Shown: piece by piece, positions 1 through 6,268 of the stretch | Numbering within the stretch: the first letter of the stretch is position 1 | Layout: each line of letters opens with the position of its first letter | NCBI GenBank assembly: GCA_019419625.1 | Contig: DXZO01000069.1 | Location: forward strand, 88,685-106,060 | Length of the DNA: 17,376 bases | Origin: Collinsella sp. | Lineage (GTDB): Bacteria > Actinomycetota > Coriobacteriia > Coriobacteriales > Coriobacteriaceae | Direction: 5' to 3' | Notes under the pieces: generated by a model | What the model was told of the DNA's origin: nothing | The model's input: only the letters and a program-made list of their open reading frames with translations | Databases searched by the model: none | Program-made: the position numbers and the translations under genes

Positions 1-478
1 TGATCGAGATCGCGGAATCGGCGGCGAAGGTCTTTTGGCCCGAACGCTCGACGAGCTGCGAGAGCTCCTCGACCTCGGCAGCGCCCTCATCGAACTCGAT
101 GCCGGCGTAGAGGTCCTCGGTGTTCTCGCGCACGATGACCAGGTCGACATCGCGGAAACGCGAGCCGTCACCCGGCTGCGACAGACAGGGGCGCACGCAG
201 GCGTACAGGTCGAAATGCTTGCGCAGGGCCACGTTGACGCTGCGGAAACCCGTGCCAACCGGCGTGGTAATGGGGCCCTTGATGGCAACCTTGGTCTCGG
301 CGACCGCATCGAGGACGTGCTGGGGCAGCGGCGTGCCAAACTCGTCCATGACGCCGGCACCGGCCTCCTGGACGTTCCAGTTGATCTGGACACCGGTGGC
401 CTCGACCACGCGGCGCATGGCCTGCGTAATCTCGGGACCGATACCGTCACCGGGAATCAGGACTACATCGTGCGCCAT
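1..478 (-). CDS. NAD-dependent isocitrate dehydrogenase family protein (partial, C-terminus outside window)
   Basis: This is the N-terminal 159 residues of an isocitrate/isopropylmalate dehydrogenase family enzyme. Visible motifs are the N-terminal LIPGDGIGPE (residues 7-16), the substrate-binding segment FRSVNVALRK (78-87), CVRP (94-97) and VRENTEDLYAGIE (116-128). The S-x-N spacing before the LR (Ser80, Asn82, Arg86) is the isocitrate-type signature; isopropylmalate enzymes lack this serine. Arg96, Arg117 and Tyr124 align with the known carboxylate-binding arginines and catalytic tyrosine of the family. The expected role is oxidative decarboxylation of isocitrate to 2-oxoglutarate, probably with NAD because of the short N-terminus, but the cofactor-specificity loop is not in the window. 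The ATG at 478 has an AGGAG 9 bases upstream and starts 6 bases after the stop of the HEAT-like gene, so translation is probably coupled. Homoisocitrate or tartrate dehydrogenase is possible but less likely. Confidence 0.85.
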   Translation of the reverse strand, partial: MAHDVVLIPGDGIGPEITQAMRRVVEATGVQINWNVQEAGAGVMDEFGTPLPQHVLDAVAETKVAIKGPITTPVGTGFRSVNVALRKHFDLYACVRPCLSQPGDGSRFRDVDLVIVRENTEDLYAGIEFDEGAAEVEELSQLVERSGQKTFAADSAISI

Positions 479-484
479 AATCTG

Positions 485-1183
485 TTACTCCTCGTCTTCG
501 GCGTCGTCAGATTTTTTAACGCTAGCACGCTTCTTCTTTTTGGAGAGATCCAGGCCAAAACGTTTAACAAGCATTTCGCAAATCTCGCTCGAACGGGCCT
601 TGAGATAGCTGCCCTTACCGTTCTCGGCATCGAACTTAAGGCGCAGCGCAAGCTTCTCGGCAACCTCGGCGTCAATCTCGCCCTGGCAAAACTCGTACAG
701 GCAACCGAGCATGTCGCGATACTCAAGGTCGCCGTGGTAGCACTGGATGGCCTCGTCCAGGATGGGCCAAGCCTCGCGCGAACGCTCGACGCCCGTGGCA
801 CCCCACACGCACAGCAGGCGGAAGGCGGCATAGCGCAGCGTGGAGGAGATCTCGTCGAACAGTGCAGTCTCGGCGCCCTCAAAGGCATCGCCCAGCTGCT
901 CGGGGCAGGTGGTGGCGAGCGCCGTCAGGGCATCGAGGGCCTCCCAGCGGGTCTGCGCCTCGGGGCGGTCGAGCGCCTCGATCAACGCGGGCACGCAGGG
1001 CACGACGCGCTGCGGATCGCGCTCGGCAAGCAGGTGCAGCACGCGGGCGGCAAACTGGCGGATGCGGCGCGTGGGGCAGCCGAGCTCCTGGACCAGTCGA
1101 TCGACGGCGTTCTCGTTCTCCTCTGCCAGCTGGAGCTGTGCCAGCTCCTCGTCGGTGAGCTGTTCGTCTTTGTTTTCTGCCAT
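485..1183 (-). CDS. HEAT-repeat-like helical protein, function unknown
   Basis: This 232-residue protein has no family I can name with confidence. Residues about 25-190 form a series of amphipathic helices with the periodicity of HEAT/armadillo repeats: RRIRQFAARVLHLLAE, a PALIEALDR helix with QTRWEALDALTALA after it, and LRYAAFRLLCVWG. The N-terminus is acidic (EEL and EEN runs), and the C-terminus ends in a basic patch (SKKKKRASVKKS) followed by an acidic DDAEDEE. No signal peptide or membrane segment is present, so it is probably cytosolic and a protein-protein scaffold (inference). The ATG at 1183 is preceded by GAAGAGG at good spacing. It sits 15 bases downstream of the small membrane protein and 6 bases upstream of the isocitrate dehydrogenase, which suggests one transcript. 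Confidence 0.85.
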   Translation of the reverse strand: MAENKDEQLTDEELAQLQLAEENENAVDRLVQELGCPTRRIRQFAARVLHLLAERDPQRVVPCVPALIEALDRPEAQTRWEALDALTALATTCPEQLGDAFEGAETALFDEISSTLRYAAFRLLCVWGATGVERSREAWPILDEAIQCYHGDLEYRDMLGCLYEFCQGEIDAEVAEKLALRLKFDAENGKGSYLKARSSEICEMLVKRFGLDLSKKKKRASVKKSDDAEDEE

Positions 1184-1198
1184 AGTTACCTCTTCTTT

Positions 1199-1627
1199 TT
1201 ATTTCTTGGCGTGCTTGCCAGCGCCCTTGCTGTCATCGGTGACCGAGATGAGCTGCCGGTCGGCCGCGCCATTGCGACGTGCACGGCGGCGCTCCTCGGC
1301 GTCGCCCGCGTCGGCGGCGGCGCGATGAGCCTTGTTGACGTTAAAAACCTCGTCGTGCTTGCGCCATGGACCGACGGACTCGCCAAAGCTCATCTTAAGG
1401 CCGGCGATAAAGCCGCCGAGCCAGCCGATCGGCGCAAACTGCACCAGCGGGAACAGCGAGAACACCCAGGTCAGTAGGACGACCGCCGCCGCTCCTGCAA
1501 AGTTGGCAATCCAGTAGTCGCGCTTGGTGATGACACGCTTTTCGCACGCCCACTGGCCGCACAGAAAGCCGATGTAGATCGCAAAGAGAAAGAGTACCAG
1601 CGCAAGCACCACGAACGTCCAGCTCAT
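1199..1627 (-). CDS. Small membrane protein, function unknown
   Basis: This 142-residue protein has a hydrophobic segment at residues 4-23, a second at about 40-60 and a possible third at 65-78, followed by a charged cytoplasmic tail rich in Arg, Lys, Ala and Asp (about 85-142, ending GKHAKK). I do not recognise a family. The frame stays open upstream to 1663, but the ATG at 1627 is preferred because GGGGAG lies about 8 bases ahead of it and the longer version would run into the upstream gene. The start follows the oxidoreductase stop by 5 bases, so the two are very likely translationally coupled. A membrane partner for the adjacent oxidoreductase or HEAT-like protein is possible, but nothing in the sequence shows it. 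Confidence 0.8.
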   Translation of the reverse strand: MSWTFVVLALVLFLFAIYIGFLCGQWACEKRVITKRDYWIANFAGAAAVVLLTWVFSLFPLVQFAPIGWLGGFIAGLKMSFGESVGPWRKHDEVFNVNKAHRAAADAGDAEERRRARRNGAADRQLISVTDDSKGAGKHAKK

Positions 1628-1632
1628 GGGCG

Positions 1633-2748
1633 CTACTCCCCGTGATGGTGGCCGCAGCAGCACTCGTGGCCGTCGTCATGGCCGTGGCCGCAGCAGCACT
1701 CGTGGCCGTCGTCATGGCCGTGGCCGCCGCAGCACTCGTGGTCCTCGCCATGGTGATGGCCACAGCCGCACTCATGGTCCTCGCCGTGCTCGCCGCAACC
1801 GCAACCTTCCTCGTGAGCGCCATGCTCCTCGGGGCGATACTGCGACCAGTCCAGACCGGCGGCGATGGCGTCGGCCTCCTCCTTGTAGAGAACCGTGATG
1901 GCCTGGGTGCCCAGCTTGGCGCCACCGATGGCGTCGAGCATGTCGTAGAGCGTAAAGGCGACGTCGGCACCGGGCAGCGCGAGCTCGCGGTCATCGGCGT
2001 AAGCGAGCGCCAAGCGCAGGTCCTTAATGAAGTGCTCGACCATAAAGCCGGGCTTGTAGTCGCCGTCGAGCGCCTTGGGGGCCAGGCTCTCCATGGCACC
2101 GGACTTGCCGGTGCCGCCCAGGATCATCTGGCGGGTCTTCTCCAGGTCAAGGCCGCTCAGCTCGGCAAATGCCATGGCGTCTGCCATGCCGACCATGCAG
2201 GCGCCCAGCGACACCTGGTTGGCGAGCTTGGCAGCCTGGCCCTTGCCGGCACCATCGAAGCAGCAGATGGTTGCCGCAAAGGTGGAAAGGATATCGCGGA
2301 CCGGAGCGATGTCGTTCTCGGTAGCGCCAACGATAGCCGTAAGCGTGCCGGCGATAGCACCCGACTCGCCGCCGGTGACGGGACAGTCAAACGCCATGCG
2401 GCCGGAAACCTGGGCGGCCTCGGCAATGTCACGGGCGAGCTCGGGCGAGCTCGTGGTGAGGTCGATCAGCACCGCGCCGGGCTTAGTGCAGGCCAGCAGG
2501 CCGTCGCCCGCCAGGTAGAGCTCCTCGACCTCGGAGGGATAACCCACCATGGTAAAGACGACGTCGGCGTTCGCCACAGCATCTGCCGGCATATCGGCCC
2601 AGACGGCACCGCGCTCGATAAGCGCCGCCGCCTTGGACTTAGTGCGGTTGTTGACCGTGACGGGATAGCCGGCGTCCAGAATGTGGCCGGCGATGGGGGC
2701 ACCCATGATTCCGGTGCCGATAAATGCGACAGAGAGCTTGTTTGCCAT
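1633..2748 (-). CDS. NAD(P)-dependent beta-hydroxyacid dehydrogenase (HIBADH/GarR family) with His/Cys-rich C-terminal tail
   Basis: Residues 1-306 form a normal beta-hydroxyacid dehydrogenase: the nucleotide-binding GTGIMG (11-16), the substrate-binding DCPVTGGESGA (121-131) and the catalytic Lys174 in GQAAKLANQ, with Asn177 three residues on. The family reduces or oxidises short 3-hydroxy acids such as 3-hydroxyisobutyrate or tartronate semialdehyde; which substrate applies here cannot be read from sequence. Residues 307-371 are foreign to the family: 65 residues with 17 His and 12 Cys arranged in repeats of about 12 residues of the type CCCGHGHDDGHE, ending CCCGHHHGE. This looks like a metal-binding tail (inference). 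The tail is encoded by a tandem 36-bp repeat. The ATG at 2748 has AAGGAAAGG just upstream. The gene is first in a run with the small membrane protein, HEAT-like protein and isocitrate dehydrogenase. Confidence 0.9.
   Translation of the reverse strand: MANKLSVAFIGTGIMGAPIAGHILDAGYPVTVNNRTKSKAAALIERGAVWADMPADAVANADVVFTMVGYPSEVEELYLAGDGLLACTKPGAVLIDLTTSSPELARDIAEAAQVSGRMAFDCPVTGGESGAIAGTLTAIVGATENDIAPVRDILSTFAATICCFDGAGKGQAAKLANQVSLGACMVGMADAMAFAELSGLDLEKTRQMILGGTGKSGAMESLAPKALDGDYKPGFMVEHFIKDLRLALAYADDRELALPGADVAFTLYDMLDAIGGAKLGTQAITVLYKEEADAIAAGLDWSQYRPEEHGAHEEGCGCGEHGEDHECGCGHHHGEDHECCGGHGHDDGHECCCGHGHDDGHECCCGHHHGE
1650..1800 (-). repeat. 36-bp tandem repeat encoding the His/Cys-rich tail
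   Basis: Two essentially identical 36-bp units run at 1650-1685 and 1686-1721. They are followed by increasingly diverged copies to about 1800, still in the 12-residue protein period. On the coding (minus) strand each unit encodes a GHGHDDGHECCC-type module. The unit length is a multiple of three, so copy-number change would add or remove whole metal-binding modules without breaking the frame. Confidence 0.85.
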
Positions 2749-2846
2749 GAAGCCTTTCCTTTTGGGTTGGGTGTTATTACCAGGTTGAATACTCGGTGCC
2801 AGCGTTTGGGCTGTGAGTTGGGATCGATTACGGCCGCGTTACTTGC

Positions 2847-3800
2847 CTACTGACCGCGCACGCGGCGGGCGATGCGGTCGGAAAGCGACGCCTTGTCGGC
2901 GCGGTTCTTACCCCAAAACGCGCAGGCCACCATGCCGGGGCCCACGTGCGAGCCGATGGTAGGACCGACGGAGCTGCGAATGATCGTGGCGTCGGCGCAG
3001 CCCTCCTCCTTGCGGATGGCGGCTTCGAGCCAGTCGCCGTCCTTTTCGGCATCGGCCGTCATAATGGCGATGGGCATGGTGCGATCGGGCACATAGTTCT
3101 CGCGGAACGACTTGAGAATGGACTTGAGCGCCTTCTTGCGACCGCGGTTGACGCCGATCAGCGACAGCGAGCCGGCCAGGTCGTAGGAGAGCTCGGGCTT
3201 GACGTCGAGCTTTGCCGTGAGCTGCGCCGCCGCGGGCGGAATGCGGCCGCCGGCAGCCAGCGCATCGAAGCTCTCGAGCGTAAAGTAACCGTGCACGTAG
3301 GTCTTGGCCTCGTTTGCCCAATCGACCAGCTGCTTAGCAGTCAGTCCCGCCGAGCGCTGGCGCACGGCCTCGAGCGCCAGGAGCTCGCCGGTCGCGCAGG
3401 GCAGAGCGTTGTCGACCACGTACAGCTCAAAGTTGGGATACTCGGCGCGCACGGCGTCCGCCGCCTGGCACGCGGAGTTGTAGCTCGACGACAGCGCCGA
3501 GGTAAAGCACAGGTAGACCGTGGGCGTACCCTCTTTGGCGCACTCGGTAAAGAACTCGATATAGCGACCGAGCGACACAGCCGAGGTGGACACGCGGGCA
3601 CCGGCGCGCATGCGGTCGTAGAACTCCTTGGGTGTGATGCTCGACCAGATGTCATCCGTGCGCTCCTCGCCATCGATAATGAAGGGGAAACCCAAGATAT
3701 CGACATCGAGGTTCGCGGCGACCTCGGGGCTAAAGTCGCAGCAGGTATCGACGACGATGCGGCAACGGTCCGAATGACCGGCGGATGCGGCCTTGTCCAT
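2847..3800 (-). CDS. DegV family protein (fatty-acid-binding)
   Basis: This is a 317-residue member of the DegV/FakB family, which binds a single fatty acid and in Firmicutes hands it to the kinase FakA. Family landmarks are visible in order: the first-strand motif VVDTCCDFS (16-24), STSAVSLGRYIEFF (71-84), LCFTSALSSSYNSA (97-110) and YVVDNALPCATGELLALEA (127-145). Length is slightly above the usual 280-290 because of an N-terminal extension of about 13 residues. TTG at 3803 is also in frame, but the ATG at 3800 sits 8 bases after AAGGAG and is preferred. No fakA-like kinase is nearby, so it is an orphan copy here. A terminator-like hairpin ends about 10 bases before its ribosome binding site, so it depends either on read-through from hpf or on a promoter I cannot identify. 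Confidence 0.88.
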   Translation of the reverse strand: MDKAASAGHSDRCRIVVDTCCDFSPEVAANLDVDILGFPFIIDGEERTDDIWSSITPKEFYDRMRAGARVSTSAVSLGRYIEFFTECAKEGTPTVYLCFTSALSSSYNSACQAADAVRAEYPNFELYVVDNALPCATGELLALEAVRQRSAGLTAKQLVDWANEAKTYVHGYFTLESFDALAAGGRIPPAAAQLTAKLDVKPELSYDLAGSLSLIGVNRGRKKALKSILKSFRENYVPDRTMPIAIMTADAEKDGDWLEAAIRKEEGCADATIIRSSVGPTIGSHVGPGMVACAFWGKNRADKASLSDRIARRVRGQ

Positions 3801-3823
3801 CAAAGCGACTCCTTACGTAAAAA

Positions 3824-3850
3824 GGCGGCCACCCGCATGGGATGGCCGCC
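3824..3850 (-). terminator. Intrinsic terminator after hpf
   Basis: An 8-bp GC-rich stem (GGCGGCCA with TGGCCGCC) has a further CCC/GGG pairing inside the loop. On the minus strand it is followed by five T residues (3819-3823). It lies 30 bases beyond the hpf stop and only about 10 bases before the degV ribosome binding site. Confidence 0.7.
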
Positions 3851-3853
3851 AAC

Positions 3854-3875
3854 CGTTAACTCATGCAAGTTAACG
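3854..3875. repeat. Short inverted repeat between hpf and its terminator
   Basis: The perfect 7-bp inverted repeat CGTTAAC / GTTAACG has an 8-base spacer and each arm contains the HpaI palindrome. It begins 5 bases after the hpf stop codon. It could be an operator for degV, or part of the 3' structure of the hpf mRNA; there is no direct evidence for either. Confidence 0.5.
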
Positions 3876-3879
3876 TATT

Positions 3880-4464
3880 TTACTCGTCAAGTGTTTCGAT
3901 GCGGGGCTTGATGATGCCATATCCACCATTCTTACGGTGATACACCACATTGATGAGACCGGTCGTCGCGTTCTCGAACACGTAGAAGTCGTGGCCCAGC
4001 AGATCGGTCTGCACCAGCGCCTGCTCCTCAGTCATCGGGGTGACGTCGATAACCTTCTCGCGGACGAGCAGGTCGTCCTCCTCCTCGGGCAGCAGCAGGT
4101 CGGCCAGATCCTCGACGCGCTCGACCGGCGCGACATCCGCGGCGCTGGCACCGCCCTGGCGGTTGTCCACGACCTTGGTCTTGAACTTACGCAGCTGGCG
4201 GGTGACCTTATCGGCGGAGAGGTCGATGGCGGCGTACATATCTGCACCGTGCTCGGCAACGCGAATCACCGAACCGCGGGCGCGAACCGTAACCTCGACG
4301 ATTGCCGGGTTGGGGTTCGAGGGGTTCTTCTCATAGCGAAGTACAACGTCGACCGTCATGGGCTCGATATCGAAAACCTTGAGCGCCTCGCCGATCTTCT
4401 CATCCACATGCGCACGCAGAGCATCGGTTACCGTCGTCTTGCGTCCAGAAACCTTGATATCCAT
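3880..4464 (-). CDS. hpf: Ribosome hibernation promoting factor, long form
   Basis: This 194-residue protein has the two-domain plan of long HPF. The N-terminal S30AE/RaiA domain (1-105) starts MDIKVSGRKTTVTDALRAHV. A linker of about 30 residues is rich in Ala, Val and acidic residues. The C-terminal dimerisation domain (134-188) contains VREKVIDVTPMTEEQA, GHDFYVFENATTGLINVVYHRKNGGYGIIKP in pieces, with the conserved HDF and YHRK. Long HPF binds the 30S decoding region and joins two ribosomes tail to tail into inactive 100S particles in stationary phase or starvation. The frame is open to 4524, but the ATG at 4464 matches the conserved N-terminus and has GGAG 7 bases upstream. It ends at a clear terminator. 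The 5' region (4465-4781) holds an inverted repeat that might be regulatory. Confidence 0.95.
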   Translation of the reverse strand: MDIKVSGRKTTVTDALRAHVDEKIGEALKVFDIEPMTVDVVLRYEKNPSNPNPAIVEVTVRARGSVIRVAEHGADMYAAIDLSADKVTRQLRKFKTKVVDNRQGGASAADVAPVERVEDLADLLLPEEEDDLLVREKVIDVTPMTEEQALVQTDLLGHDFYVFENATTGLINVVYHRKNGGYGIIKPRIETLDE

Positions 4465-4585
4465 ACGTGGCTCCAATCTGCCTCGGGGACTTACTGTACT
4501 GGCTATGTACCCATTGCCGTGCATTTAATCACGCGGATTCCCAAAGACCCGAATAACGATTGCTTGATACCGCATACCGAAGTCT

Positions 4586-4609
4586 CGCACTTTTCTGTGG
4601 CAAAGTGCG
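4586..4609. promoter_or_regulatory. 8-bp inverted repeat in the hpf upstream region
   Basis: CGCACTTT and AAAGTGCG form a perfect inverted repeat with an 8-base spacer, about 120 bases upstream of the hpf start. Size and symmetry suit a dimeric repressor site, or an mRNA hairpin in the hpf leader. The binding factor is unknown, and the regulatory role is inference. Confidence 0.4.
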
Positions 4610-4686
4610 CTATAGGAGGGAGCCGGCGACTTTGTATTTGGTCCCGAAAATTGGCTTTGAACTGCTGGTTTTATAGAGATGAAAAA

Positions 4687-4715
4687 GCCGGGCTCCCCTA
4701 TTGGGGAAGTCCGGC
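4687..4715 (-). terminator. Intrinsic terminator of the solute-binding lipoprotein gene
   Basis: A 12-bp stem with one bulge has a 4-base loop. On the minus strand the stem ends GCCCGGC and is followed by five T residues (4682-4686). It lies about 67 bases beyond the stop at 4782. Its sequence closely resembles the hairpin at 6225-6253. Confidence 0.85.
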
Positions 4716-4781
4716 AGTGCGTGTTGAAACCGTGAAGAGGTGTCCTTTCCAACGTATAGAAGACACCACCCCTAGCAATAA

Positions 4782-5774
4782 CTAGCTATTAAGCTTGTTA
4801 ATGTCGTCGTCGGTGATGGTGCCTTCCTGGCTGGACGATTTGTCCTCGGAGGATGCGGTCTCATTGTTGGAATCGGAGGACTCGCTGCCGGAGGATGCGG
4901 AGCCAGACGACTGAAGGTTGACACCAGATACTGTCTTAGTGGTGAGGTCGTAGGGCATCGTGCCGTACCAGACGCAGTGGACCGCCTCGAGCGTGCCGTC
5001 GGCCGTAATACCGTCGAGGGCATCGCTCACGGCACGACACAGTTCGTCATTGGACGAAAGGCCTGCAACACCAAGCGTCGAGGGCGCCTCGAGCGCACCG
5101 ACATAGGAGATCTCGCTCATCAGTCGCGCAAGGTAACCGCCAGCCGTGGAGTCGCAGATCACATAGTCGACCTCGCCGGACTCGAGCGCCTCAAAGCACT
5201 CGTTGATGTTGGAGTAAGTCTTTTGGTTGGCGGTGATGCTCTGCTTAGCAAGCGCCTCCTGCGAGGCCGAGGACATCTGGATACCCAGAGTAGACGTGTT
5301 AAGGGTATCGGTGGAAACGCTCAGCGACCCACCATCGCTGGTTTTACCGAACACGGAAGCGGCATCGTACAGGCACGTGCCGAGCGAGCTAACGTCCCCA
5401 TCCGTGGAGTTGATCTCGCCGATAAAGATATCAGCCTTTTTGTCACCGAGCGCGGAACCTGCCGAGGACGCATCGACAAAGGCGACCTTAAGGCCCATGC
5501 GGCTTGCGAGGGCGCGGGCAGCGTCGACTGCATACCCCGTGAGCTCGCCGTCAGCGCCCTGCATGGCCTGCGGCGCATCGGAGGTATCGAGGGCAACCGT
5601 CAGGGTACCGGGGGTGACCAGGGCATCATCCGACACCGCGGGCGTGACGGTCTCGTACTCGATCTGGTCGATCGTGGGAGTCGTGAACGTAGACAGCGGG
5701 TTGAACGCGCATCCGCTCAGGCCCAAAACGGCGATGACCGCTGCGGTCCCAGCACCTAACCGAGCCGCGTGCAT
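4782..5774 (-). CDS. Solute-binding lipoprotein of an ABC transporter (SBP family 3, polar amino acid type)
   Basis: This 330-residue protein starts with a lipoprotein signal peptide: MHAARLG, a hydrophobic core, and a lipobox LSGC with the lipidated Cys22. The mature part has the layout of family 3 solute-binding proteins: GTLTVALDTSDAP, DGELTGYAVDAARALASRMGLKVAFVDA, KADIFIGEI and ECFEALESGEVDYVICDS. The family delivers amino acids to a membrane permease. The C-terminus (from about residue 285) is a Ser/Glu/Asp-rich tail of low complexity. The frame is open far upstream (to 6173). The ATG at 5774 is chosen because GAGGGG lies about 7 bases ahead and leaves a normal signal peptide; the ATG at 5792 or GTG at 5798 are alternatives adding 6-8 residues. 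No permease or ATPase is adjacent, so it is an orphan binding protein. It is preceded by a long leader and followed by a terminator, and so appears monocistronic. Confidence 0.85.
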   Translation of the reverse strand: MHAARLGAGTAAVIAVLGLSGCAFNPLSTFTTPTIDQIEYETVTPAVSDDALVTPGTLTVALDTSDAPQAMQGADGELTGYAVDAARALASRMGLKVAFVDASSAGSALGDKKADIFIGEINSTDGDVSSLGTCLYDAASVFGKTSDGGSLSVSTDTLNTSTLGIQMSSASQEALAKQSITANQKTYSNINECFEALESGEVDYVICDSTAGGYLARLMSEISYVGALEAPSTLGVAGLSSNDELCRAVSDALDGITADGTLEAVHCVWYGTMPYDLTTKTVSGVNLQSSGSASSGSESSDSNNETASSEDKSSSQEGTITDDDINKLNS

Positions 5775-6117
5775 CAAGCTGCCCCTCACCATGTCCACTA
5801 CCCTGCCTTCTGTGTCGTATACGATCCGTGCGTTGCGCGGAATATCAGATTGTTCCCACCAGCTGACCTGGTATTTGACCCCACACTTGCGCACCGGGGT
5901 GTTTGCTCGGGAGGCCGCAGCCACCTTCACGACTGGCCCGCTCGCCCGCGAGGCGGTATTGCCCCAAAGAAAGTAGAACGGACGGTGCGGCTTACATCTA
6001 GGACGCGCCATGATCGCGCCGCGCGCACGCGGTCGCTTACGTGGATCCCTTTGACCGCGTCTGTCTTGGACTAGGACGGGCATTTCGCCCGTCCGCAACC
6101 ACAGCCTGGTAGGAACG
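5775..6117 (-). ncRNA. Long 5' leader of the lipoprotein gene with several hairpins (candidate regulatory RNA)
   Basis: From the perfect -10 box at 6124-6129 to the chosen start there are about 340 transcribed bases. They contain a perfect 8-bp hairpin at 6074-6094 (GGACGGGC / GCCCGTCC, 5-base loop), an 8-bp stem 6027-6034 with 6053-6060 (ACGCGGTC / GACCGCGT), and a smaller ACCAG/CTGGT hairpin near the gene. None matches a riboswitch or T-box consensus that I know. The frame of the downstream gene stays open through it, so an unusual N-terminal extension cannot be fully excluded. The leader reading rests on the lipobox position and the promoter. Confidence 0.4.
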
Positions 6118-6123
6118 TAGCGC

Positions 6124-6147
6124 ATTATAGCTAAGTTCAAGCTAAAG
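6124..6147 (-). promoter_or_regulatory. Sigma70-type promoter for the lipoprotein gene
   Basis: A perfect TATAAT on the minus strand (6124-6129) has TTAAAC exactly 17 bases upstream (6147-6152) as a weak -35. The region is locally AT-rich compared with its surroundings. Transcription would start near 6117. Confidence 0.6.
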
Positions 6148-6224
6148 TTTAAGGTTAGGGGCGTCATTCGCATCGCGAGTACAGATTTCGCAGGTCGAAG
6201 TGGGCTATTCGTGCCCCTGTAAAG

Positions 6225-6253
6225 CCCGGAGCTCCCCTATGGGGAGCTCCGGG
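6225..6253 (-). terminator. Perfect 13-bp hairpin, probable terminator downstream of the PD-(D/E)XK-like gene
   Basis: CCCGGAGCTCCCC pairs perfectly with its complement around a 3-base loop. On the minus strand the stem is followed by CTTTA, a weak T tract. It resembles the terminator at 4687-4715 in stem and loop sequence. A second 7-bp hairpin (GGCACCC / GGGTGCC, 6253-6272) abuts it. It is about 270 bases from the nearest upstream stop (6525), with the MITE-like element in between. Confidence 0.55.
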
Positions 6254-6268
6254 GCACCCCTCCTAGGG

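Larger units (their letters stand above)
4465..4781. other. Intergenic region upstream of hpf
   Basis: This is a 317-base gap that I do not read as coding; the open frames in it have no family character and no ribosome binding site. It holds the terminator of the solute-binding lipoprotein gene (4687-4715) and an inverted repeat at 4586-4609. I could not identify a convincing minus-strand sigma70 promoter for hpf within it. The base composition is more AT-rich than the flanking genes. Confidence 0.6.

Noticed and set aside
35..1477. A 480-codon plus-strand open frame
   Set aside because: It lies opposite three well-supported minus-strand genes and reflects the high-GC codon pattern of those genes; it has no ribosome binding site or family character.
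1650..1800. Short tandem units that could suggest a CRISPR array
   Set aside because: The units are contiguous without variable spacers and encode an in-frame protein repeat.
1642..2853. A 403-codon plus-strand open frame
   Set aside because: It is antisense to the oxidoreductase, which shows clear motifs, and its start is the Ala/Val-rich antisense of the His/Cys repeat.
4525..4752. A 75-codon minus-strand open frame upstream of hpf
   Set aside because: It has no ribosome binding site, overlaps the terminator hairpin at 4687-4715, and shows no protein-like composition.
5860..5960. Possible T-box antiterminator (GGTGGC...GCGGCC) in the lipoprotein leader
   Set aside because: The conserved T-box sequence is not matched closely enough, and no competing terminator with a T tract follows.
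5775..6173. Extension of the lipoprotein gene upstream to 6173 (463 residues)
   Set aside because: The extension would bury the signal peptide and lipobox in mid-protein, crosses a perfect TATAAT box, and has no ribosome binding site at its possible starts. The frame being open is unremarkable at this GC content, but it is not fully excluded.
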